Position numbers and translations under genes: made by a program. A stretch of 45,268 bases of DNA. Source: Flavobacteriaceae bacterium. GTDB taxonomy: Bacteria > Bacteroidota > Bacteroidia > Flavobacteriales > Flavobacteriaceae. Location of the stretch: NCBI GenBank assembly GCA_026988355.1, contig JALSLK010000074.1, forward strand, positions 1 through 45,268. The letters run 5' to 3'. A model generated the notes under the pieces. That model saw nothing but the letters and a program-made list of their open reading frames with translations, was not told the DNA's origin and did not search any database. Positions 16,505 to 22,564 of the stretch are shown here, piece by piece. Every line of letters begins with the position of its first letter. Positions within the stretch are counted from its first letter, which is position 1.

Positions 16505-16891
16505 ATGTCATTTAAAGCAAAATTAAAAGTAGGCGGAAAAGAGTACAACGTATTATCTTGTAACTATGAACTTTTTCAAGAGACAGATGCAACGGGAAGA
16601 CCTTCTTCTGTAACTAGAGGAGGTAAAGTTTACATTAGAGTAGAATCTACGGCAGACACTAGTCTTTCGGATTGGATGTTTAACAATTTTGAACGTAGAG
16701 ATGGTTCTATTGTATTCTTAAAAAGAGATACAGATGCTACATCTAAAGAACTTAAATTTACAGAAGGATACATGGTTAAATATCGTGAAAATTTTGATGC
16801 AACTGGAAAAAATCCAATGGTCGAAACGTTTGTTATCTCAGCAAGAGAAATAGCGTTAGGTGTAGGATTCCATGTAAATAAATGGGTTTAA
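16505..16891 (+). CDS. tssD: T6SS tube protein Hcp (TssD), copy 2
   Basis: 128-aa paralog of hcp copy 1 with about 87% identity by eye. The differences cluster at both ends (for example residues 18-24 and 115-126) while the central part is unchanged. It is expected to form the same hexameric tube ring and may coassemble with copy 1. It stands at the head of a plus-strand series hcp-hcp-vgrG, suggesting it is expressed with the effector islands. Its own promoter and A/T-tract upstream suggest strong expression. Confidence 0.93.
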   Translation: MSFKAKLKVGGKEYNVLSCNYELFQETDATGRPSSVTRGGKVYIRVESTADTSLSDWMFNNFERRDGSIVFLKRDTDATSKELKFTEGYMVKYRENFDATGKNPMVETFVISAREIALGVGFHVNKWV

Positions 16892-16914
16892 ACTCATAGA
16901 TTTAAAAGATCTTT

Positions 16915-16945
16915 TCAAAGAGAGTACTTCAATTACTCTCTTTGA
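16915..16945 (+). other. Stem-loop between hcp copy 2 and the third hcp
   Basis: A 12-bp perfect stem (TCAAAGAGAGTA / TACTCTCTTTGA) with a 7-nt loop begins 23 nt after the hcp stop. No T-run follows, so it looks like an mRNA-stabilising or partially terminating structure that would keep hcp mRNA in excess over downstream genes. A second weaker dyad (GATGTTTAAT / ATTAAACATC, 16944-16977) overlaps its end. Confidence 0.6.
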
Positions 16946-17016
16946 TGTTTAATAATTTCTCACAATAATTAAACATCAAAATATCAATGTATTAATAATT
17001 CATAAAAACTTTTACT

Positions 17017-17412
17017 ATGTCATTTTTAGCAAAATTAAGTATAGATGATGATGAGATGAATGTATTAGACTGTAATTTTTCTTTTGAACAAGGAGCAGAT
17101 TATACAGGAAGACCATCACAAAAACCTAAAGGAGGACAAATAAGTATTCTTATTGAGTCAACTGGAAAAACAGATTTTTTAGAATGGGCAATTTCTTCAA
17201 ACATGTCAAAAGACGGAAAAATAGTCTTCTACAAAAGAGACAACTTGTCTAGTCTTAAAACTGTTGAATTTAAAGAAGCGTATTGTTTAAAATACACCGA
17301 AGACTTTAATTCTATAGATTCTCAACCACTTAAAACTAGAATAGTAATTTCTGCAAAAGAAGTTTCTATGAAAGGGACAACTTTTACAAATAATTGGCCA
17401 GCAAAAATGTAA
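17017..17412 (+). CDS. tssD: Divergent Hcp-family protein (third copy)
   Basis: 131-aa protein with the same fold signature as the two Hcp copies: MSFLAKL start, CNFSFEQ-x-x-D-Y-TGRPSQ, IESTGKTDFLEWA, a positively charged YKRD strand, and RIVISAKEVS near the end. Roughly a third of residues match, so it is clearly separate from the near-identical pair. It could build a distinct tube segment, for example a cap ring next to VgrG, or carry a particular cargo. It has no promoter of its own that I can see and probably depends on read-through from hcp copy 2. Confidence 0.82.
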   Translation: MSFLAKLSIDDDEMNVLDCNFSFEQGADYTGRPSQKPKGGQISILIESTGKTDFLEWAISSNMSKDGKIVFYKRDNLSSLKTVEFKEAYCLKYTEDFNSIDSQPLKTRIVISAKEVSMKGTTFTNNWPAKM

Positions 17413-17809
17413 ATAAGTTTTCCTTATTACAGTTTAATTTATCTTACCAGTAATAATAAAAATTGGTATTGGTATTTAATTAAAATACAAAAAAGTCTAA
17501 AAAGAAAAATAAGCTTTAAAAAAAAAACACTTACAAGTTTTTTATCTACGAATACAAAATAAAATAGTATTTTATACTAATTATTTTTATTATTGCTATA
17601 TAAATAATCCAAACATAGCACACGCAGTAGATAAATTTAAACATTTGTTATCTGTTGGAAACAAATATTTGGTAAAAATAAAACCTTACAGTGTGCAATT
17701 ATGAATAGAGAAGTCTTGAGAGATTAAAGATAATCTAAGGTTAAAAAATATTTGTAAATCGTACAGATTATAACAATTTAAACACGATTTACATTAAAAT
17801 TAAAAAAAC
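17413..17809. other. 397-nt gap before the first vgrG
   Basis: No gene is visible. The stretch 17615-17790 is less A/T-monotonous than its surroundings and has a 6-bp inverted GCACAC ... GTGTGC pair about 70 nt apart, but no RNA family, terminator or consensus promoter is recognisable. It shares no obvious sequence with the region upstream of the second vgrG. Confidence 0.4.
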
Positions 17810-19206
17810 ATGGCATTACAATCAACCACAAAAATTTATATAGGAGGAAAAGAAATTCTAGCTTTTCAAAGAATTATTTTACACCAACAAATAGATGCAC
17901 ATCATACTTTTGAAGTAGTTTGTCGTATGGATGTATTAGAAAAAATGGATGCCGAAGTAGCTGCCGAAACTAAAAACTTCTTAGGAGAATCTATTACCTT
18001 ACAAATTGATGCCTTAGATGCTTTCTCTGGTTATAAAAAATTGGAGTTCAAAGGAATTGTAACGCAAGTAAAAAATGTAAAAGGATACAACCAAAATACT
18101 GGAGATACTGTAGTTATTAAAGCACAAAGCCCTACATTCTTAGCAGACGATGGTCCACATTACGCTTCGCATAACGATGTATCTATATCCGAAATTATCG
18201 AAAAAACATTTAGAGAATACGATACTTCCAAACTAGAACTTAATATACAACCCATTAATGACGAACCAATACACTACTCTGTACAACATCACGAAAGCTG
18301 TTATGTCTATGCCAGTAGACTTGCTGCTCAATATGGAGAATGGTTCTATTACAACGGTAAAAAATTAGTATTCGGAAAACCAGAAACCAAAGAACTTGCT
18401 CTTACTTATGGTTTTGACTTAAAAGAATACCACCTAAACTTAGTGCCTAAATCGCATAATTATAAATTCTATACCAAAGATTATCTCTTAGACGAAGTGC
18501 ATGAAAAAGATGCAAAAGAAGTATCCGCAGGTGTCAATAGTTATAATGGTTTTGTTAGTAATAAAGCCAATACCATCTATACTAAAGAAACCAAAGTATG
18601 GCATAATTTATTTAACGACCCAAAATCAAAAGCAAGGCTAGATAAAAGTATTGAACTCCAAAAGAAAGCAATCGAAATTCAACAAGTAAGATTAACCGCA
18701 ATTAGCGATAATCCTGGTGTTGCTCTTGGTAATATTGTAAAAGTAGAAGGTGCTAGGTATCGTGTTACCAGTATAACACATACCAATAACGAAAATGGAG
18801 ATTATCAAAATAGATTTGAAGCAATTACTGCCGAATTTGATGCCTATCCAAATACAAATATCGAAGCTTTTCCTGTAAGTAGAAGTCAATCTGCAGTTGT
18901 AGTAGAAAATGCAGATCCTGAAGGTTTAGGTAGAATAAAAGTACAATTCCCTTGGCAAAAAGACCTTGGCGAAATGACACCTTGGATTCGTATTGTAACA
19001 GCACATGCAGGTGGCGATAAAGGATTTCAGTTTATTCCAGAATTAGACGAAGAAGTACTTATTGATTTTGAAGGTGGAAATGCCGAAAAACCATACATGT
19101 TAGGAAGTTTGTATCACGGTGCTGCAAAACCAGATAGTTGGAAAACGAGTACCAACGACATCAAAGCAATTAGAACTAGAAGTGGTCATACTATAGAGTT
19201 TAACGA
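17810..19206 (+). repeat. 1.4-kb direct repeat (vgrG 5' part), copy 1
   Basis: 1397 nt from the vgrG start codon, repeated in direct orientation at 29657-31053 with only about five mismatches noticed (three near codon 17, two near the 3' end). Identity starts exactly at the ATG and stops at codon 466. The flanks are unrelated. Confidence 0.93.
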
Positions 19207-19603
19207 CGCTGATGGAGCTGAGAGTATTACGATTACAGACATAAAAGGAAATCATTTTATTATTGATACTGCTAACGAGACTATAAGTATCAATGCATTA
19301 AAAGACATTAATATTAATGCTGGTAACAATATTAATATTACTGCTGGAAATGACATTACGGTTAGTGCTGGACAAAATGTAGCTGTAATAGCAAACAAAG
19401 ACATGCTATTAAATGCAGCTGGAAATATGACGGAAATTTCGGATAATAGAGAAGATATTATCGATCAAGATTTTAGCCGACAATCTACTACATCAGATGA
19501 GTTTGCTAATGAGATAACAATGTTTAGTGCCGAAGATGATATGACCATACAAAGTAGTAAAACAATAAATATTAATAGTGCAGAAAAAAGTAAATTATTT
19601 TAA
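17810..19603 (+). CDS. tssI: VgrG spike protein (TssI), copy 1
   Basis: 597-aa spike protein. Trimers cap the Hcp tube and carry effectors. Residues about 1-360 are the gp27-like hub. Residues about 362-445 are the OB/gp5 domain (VVVENADPEGLGRIKVQFPW ... TPWIRIVTAHAGGDKGFQFIPELDEEVLIDF). Residues about 450-597 form a beta-helix built from short repeats (NINAGNNINITAGNDITVSAG) that would make the needle. There is no C-terminal enzymatic domain. Residues 1-466 match VgrG copy 2 except at residue 17 (Leu versus Ser), and the tips then diverge completely. It heads an island of candidate effectors in the same orientation with minimal spacing. Confidence 0.95.
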   Translation: MALQSTTKIYIGGKEILAFQRIILHQQIDAHHTFEVVCRMDVLEKMDAEVAAETKNFLGESITLQIDALDAFSGYKKLEFKGIVTQVKNVKGYNQNTGDTVVIKAQSPTFLADDGPHYASHNDVSISEIIEKTFREYDTSKLELNIQPINDEPIHYSVQHHESCYVYASRLAAQYGEWFYYNGKKLVFGKPETKELALTYGFDLKEYHLNLVPKSHNYKFYTKDYLLDEVHEKDAKEVSAGVNSYNGFVSNKANTIYTKETKVWHNLFNDPKSKARLDKSIELQKKAIEIQQVRLTAISDNPGVALGNIVKVEGARYRVTSITHTNNENGDYQNRFEAITAEFDAYPNTNIEAFPVSRSQSAVVVENADPEGLGRIKVQFPWQKDLGEMTPWIRIVTAHAGGDKGFQFIPELDEEVLIDFEGGNAEKPYMLGSLYHGAAKPDSWKTSTNDIKAIRTRSGHTIEFNDADGAESITITDIKGNHFIIDTANETISINALKDININAGNNINITAGNDITVSAGQNVAVIANKDMLLNAAGNMTEISDNREDIIDQDFSRQSTTSDEFANEITMFSAEDDMTIQSSKTININSAEKSKLF

Positions 19604-19605
19604 TT

Positions 19606-19776
19606 ATGGCAATTAGAAGATTCGCAAAAAATTATAAAGTTATCGCAAATAATAAGTATAACGCTATTGTTGGTGCTACATTTAAAAAATATGCAGATAA
19701 CATGACTATTGATGCTATTGATGGAGATATTAAACTAATTAGCAATAAAAAAGTTATAACGAATGGCGGATGTTAA
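19606..19776 (+). CDS. Small VgrG-linked protein (56 aa), unknown
   Basis: 56-aa ORF from ATG two nucleotides after the vgrG stop, ending TNGGC. The N-terminal part is basic (MAIRRFAKNYKVIANNKYN). The second half has a repeated short-strand pattern (MTIDAIDGDIKLISNKKVI) like the beta-helix repeats of the VgrG tip. It overlaps the next gene by 14 nt, suggesting translational coupling. I do not recognise a named family. Possible roles, by inference only, are an extension of the VgrG needle or a detached N-terminal loading module for the following effector. It is shorter than many gene-calling cut-offs and could be missed. Confidence 0.6.
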   Translation: MAIRRFAKNYKVIANNKYNAIVGATFKKYADNMTIDAIDGDIKLISNKKVITNGGC

Positions 19777-20503
19777 ATTTGGTAGTCCAGTAAAAATCGA
19801 AAGAGAAGTATTAACTTTAATTGGCTATCCTATAATTGAAATAACAAAAAAAAAAGTTGGTAGAGCTACCCAAAGAATTATTGGCTGGGTAGGAGGAGGT
19901 AAAGAAGAACATACTGAGATTGATACTTATGAAGCAAAATTAACTGATTCACAAACAAAAAAAATAATTTTAAAATTTCAAGTTACAAGAGATGCTTTTG
20001 CTGTGAAAAAATCTGATTATAGTGCCAAAAAATTAATTCTATCTAATTTTGGTTTTGAGCCAAAGGATGCCAAAAAAAATTGGTTTAGAGGCAACTATAT
20101 GATAGCTTATCCATATAAGGGTACTAAAAATGACACACCTGCTATTAAATTAACCCAACATGGCTCCGAAGTAATGCATGCTCATCCTAATGAAGATGCT
20201 GTAGATTTAGGGTACAGAGATAAAAAAGATGTTACTGCCGGCATAATGATACATGTTGGAGGTTATTATTATAATGAATCTCTTAAAAGAACTGTACTTG
20301 CAGCATCAGAAGGTTGTTTTGGAATTGTTAATTCTGGAAATTCAAAATCTAATACTTCGGATGATGAAACAAAAAAAATAATGAGTAAAATACTTGAAAT
20401 GTCTAAGAAGTCAACTGAAAAACCAAATTATATTTTAATAATAATTAGAAAACGTGAATCTCATGAAATACCTAATAAAATTGAACATATTATTCGCCCT
20501 TAA
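19763..20503 (+). CDS. Candidate peptidoglycan effector, L,D-transpeptidase-like motif
   Basis: 246-aa protein without a signal peptide. The C-terminal half contains IMIHVGGYYY (His164) followed about 20 residues later by ASEGCFGI (Ser182, Gly184, Cys185), recalling the H-x-x-G ... S-x-G-C active site of YkuD/Tlde1-type L,D-transpeptidases, which act on peptidoglycan tetrapeptides. The order His then Cys and the hydrophobic strand before His fit. The N-terminal about 120 residues are not recognised. It lies between the VgrG-linked small gene and a lipoprotein gene that overlaps its 3' end, the arrangement of a T6SS effector with periplasmic immunity. The enzyme class is inferred from a short motif and could be wrong, for example a structurally related non-transpeptidase hydrolase. 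Confidence 0.5.
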   Translation: MADVKFGSPVKIEREVLTLIGYPIIEITKKKVGRATQRIIGWVGGGKEEHTEIDTYEAKLTDSQTKKIILKFQVTRDAFAVKKSDYSAKKLILSNFGFEPKDAKKNWFRGNYMIAYPYKGTKNDTPAIKLTQHGSEVMHAHPNEDAVDLGYRDKKDVTAGIMIHVGGYYYNESLKRTVLAASEGCFGIVNSGNSKSNTSDDETKKIMSKILEMSKKSTEKPNYILIIIRKRESHEIPNKIEHIIRP

Positions 20504-20861
20504 TTTTTTAGTTTTTGGTTGTTCATCTACTAAAAAACAACTAATCAATGGAAAAATAGTTTCTGATAAATATGCTTATAATGCAAACGGTTTTGTTAAT
20601 TCGCCTTTTGGAAAAGTTGCTATTAAAACACATAGTTATTATAAAAAATCAAAACTAGTAAAGACGCTACTCAATAAACCTGAAGGCTTTTTAGAATATA
20701 CTATTGAAGATCTAAAAAAAGACACATTATTAATAAACTACTTAAAAATTGATACTATATTTAGTAAAAAAAGAATCTGTTTAATTCAAAAAAAAAGAAA
20801 TGACACTATATTCTGTAAAAATTCAAAAAATAATATTTCAGTAATAATAGATAATTTCTAG
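20463..20861 (+). CDS. Lipoprotein, candidate immunity to the L,D-transpeptidase-like effector
   Basis: 132-aa lipoprotein. A hydrophobic signal sequence ends in a lipobox, LVFGC, with Cys20. The mature part is small, basic and beta-rich, with no recognised family. I chose the ATG at 20463; a GTG three codons upstream is in frame. The gene overlaps the end of the upstream effector by 41 nt, so the two are very likely co-translated. Periplasmic lipid anchoring fits protection against a peptidoglycan-targeting toxin. Confidence 0.6.
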   Translation: MKYLIKLNILFALNFLVFGCSSTKKQLINGKIVSDKYAYNANGFVNSPFGKVAIKTHSYYKKSKLVKTLLNKPEGFLEYTIEDLKKDTLLINYLKIDTIFSKKRICLIQKKRNDTIFCKNSKNNISVIIDNF

Positions 20862-20869
20862 AGACCTAA

Positions 20870-22051
20870 ATGCAAAACATACACCGAAAATATAAAGTAA
20901 AACCTAAAGACACTATAGAAATTATAGCTGTTAAAAACGAGCTTGATATTAAGGAGTTAATAGCATATCACAACAAAAGAGCAGATTCATACGATCAAAT
21001 TAGAGATAAAATACCTCCTTTTTTACAAGAACTTATATTGCCACCGAAAGGGTATGGACTTGTAAACGGAAAAGAAGTTTGGTTAAATAAAGAAGAAGAA
21101 CCAGAAACTTTAGTAGTACCATACATAGGTAAATTAAATTCCGAACCTTTTAAAAAGGACTTAAATTATGGTATCTATAAAACTATAAAATCTGGTACTA
21201 AAGAAAACACTATTAAATATGAAATTAGTGTTCGTTATTATCCGAAAAATGAAGAGAACAATAGATATGTATCTGTAGATTTAATCTCAAAAATATTTAT
21301 TAATAACGAAGAACCAAGCTTAACAGCAGATGAATTAGCAATTGCTTGTACTGAAATATTGTACCCATTAATATTTAGAATAAATAGAAATGGATTATTA
21401 CTAGAAATTCAAAATCACGATGAATTGCTAAAAAGATGGAAAAAACACAAACAAACAAAACTAAAATATTATCAGGGAGAAACTGCAAATAACTATATAG
21501 AAAAATTTGAAGAAACATTAGTAGAAAAAGATTTATTACTATACTATTTACAAAATGATTGGTTTTTTAATATCTATTTTAACAAAATATATACTATATA
21601 TCAAGGTGCCAATAAACCTATATTAGATGAAGTAATAGATTTTCCTATTTTGCCAAATACAAAAAGTGTTGCATATACAATAAGACGTAAAGCAAATCGA
21701 GTAATAAAAAATAATAGAATTAAAATAGAATTAAAAGGAAAATGCACAGATTCTAGAAATAGATCCGAATTAGAAAATGGTTCCTATTTTCCAGCTACAA
21801 TTCAAAAAAACAAAAAACCCGTAAAAGGCAATTATCGATCCATCTATTTTTTAAAACCAAATAATCATAAAATACAACATGCTTATTTAGAGTGTAATTT
21901 AGAATTAAATAAACCAAAAAAAATAACTATATCCATTTCAGAACTGAATAGTACTATAAATAAAGAAGATATTCGGCATCCAGAATATATCGTAGAAAAA
22001 GAAGAATACGAAGAAGGTAAAAAAACCTTTTGGAAATCAATATTTTCATAA
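20870..22051 (+). CDS. Candidate DUF4280-effector adaptor with LysM-like N-terminus
   Basis: 393-aa protein without signal peptide. Residues about 8-60 resemble a LysM unit (YKVKPKDTIEIIAVKNELDIKELIAYHN ... LILP). Residues about 110-390 share a pattern with two proteins of the second island (33956-34846 and 35007-35888): an ELA...IL helix, a strand with hydrophobic-I-x-N, an aromatic R/K-W-x-x-x-K motif, then a helix with a (D/N)-x-(F/W)-(F/L)-N core and a C-terminal beta-sheet. The gene ends 12 nt before a DUF4280 tip gene. I infer a chaperone or adaptor for loading DUF4280 proteins or effectors on VgrG. No known adaptor family (DUF4123, DUF1795, DUF2169) is recognisable. Confidence 0.5.
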   Translation: MQNIHRKYKVKPKDTIEIIAVKNELDIKELIAYHNKRADSYDQIRDKIPPFLQELILPPKGYGLVNGKEVWLNKEEEPETLVVPYIGKLNSEPFKKDLNYGIYKTIKSGTKENTIKYEISVRYYPKNEENNRYVSVDLISKIFINNEEPSLTADELAIACTEILYPLIFRINRNGLLLEIQNHDELLKRWKKHKQTKLKYYQGETANNYIEKFEETLVEKDLLLYYLQNDWFFNIYFNKIYTIYQGANKPILDEVIDFPILPNTKSVAYTIRRKANRVIKNNRIKIELKGKCTDSRNRSELENGSYFPATIQKNKKPVKGNYRSIYFLKPNNHKIQHAYLECNLELNKPKKITISISELNSTINKEDIRHPEYIVEKEEYEEGKKTFWKSIFS

Positions 22052-22063
22052 ACAATAAAAATT

Positions 22064-22558
22064 ATGAGCGAAAAACACATCGTAGTACAAGGTGCTATTT
22101 GCGAATGTAAACAAGGCTTTACTCCAGATAGAATAAAAGTATCCTCTCATAAATATGAGTATGCAAATGATAAAGATGGAAGTCAAAAATTGATAGTAAC
22201 AACATTAGAATTGGGACAACCTTTTGAAGCCAAAACTTTTGGAATGTGTAAATTACAACCTACAGGTAGTAGTTATAAACCTTGTCAACCTATGATTACT
22301 GGTTGGAAAGACTACTATAAAGATGTGATTTTAAAAAATGGAGGGAATATTATTTTAGAAGATAGTAAAGCAATATGTGCCATTGCAGGTTCTCCAGTAG
22401 TATCCATTACAAACCATGGACAAATTTCTGAACCCAACCAACAAAATATGAATAATGCAGATGAAGATACACAAGCACAACTTAATCCAATGGTTAATCC
22501 AAATGATTTAGGAAGTTCAGAACAAACAAATGAAGGTATAACCGAAACAGCTAAATAA
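22064..22558 (+). CDS. DUF4280 PAAR-like tip protein
   Basis: 164-aa protein with the DUF4280 pattern: GAICECKQG, FGMCKLQP, YKPCQP and KAICAIAGSPV, giving conserved cysteines (including those in the four motifs) that probably bind metal, in place of the PAAR histidines. DUF4280 proteins are regarded as PAAR-like cones sharpening the VgrG spike and linking effectors. The tail (from about residue 128) is polar and Asn/Gln/Glu-rich and likely disordered. It is free-standing, unlike the fused version at 35890, and sits between the candidate adaptor and the 923-aa candidate effector, suggesting that the three act together. Confidence 0.82.
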   Translation: MSEKHIVVQGAICECKQGFTPDRIKVSSHKYEYANDKDGSQKLIVTTLELGQPFEAKTFGMCKLQPTGSSYKPCQPMITGWKDYYKDVILKNGGNIILEDSKAICAIAGSPVVSITNHGQISEPNQQNMNNADEDTQAQLNPMVNPNDLGSSEQTNEGITETAK

Positions 22559-22564
22559 AAGAAA

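Noticed and set aside
3020..16891. Inverted hcp copies as a switch that flips the whole T6SS core
   Set aside because: The copies are in opposite orientation, but nucleotide identity appears too low and too short (387 nt) to argue for frequent inversion. No recombinase gene or site is seen.
17618..17695. Possible small RNA or long-range hairpin (GCACAC ... GTGTGC) upstream of the first vgrG
   Set aside because: Only 6 bp pair over about 70 nt, with no promoter, terminator or known family features.
18692..18889. 65-aa frame on the minus strand, identical in both vgrG copies (also 30539-30736)
   Set aside because: It lies fully within the conserved vgrG coding sequence. Its duplication is a by-product of the vgrG repeat.
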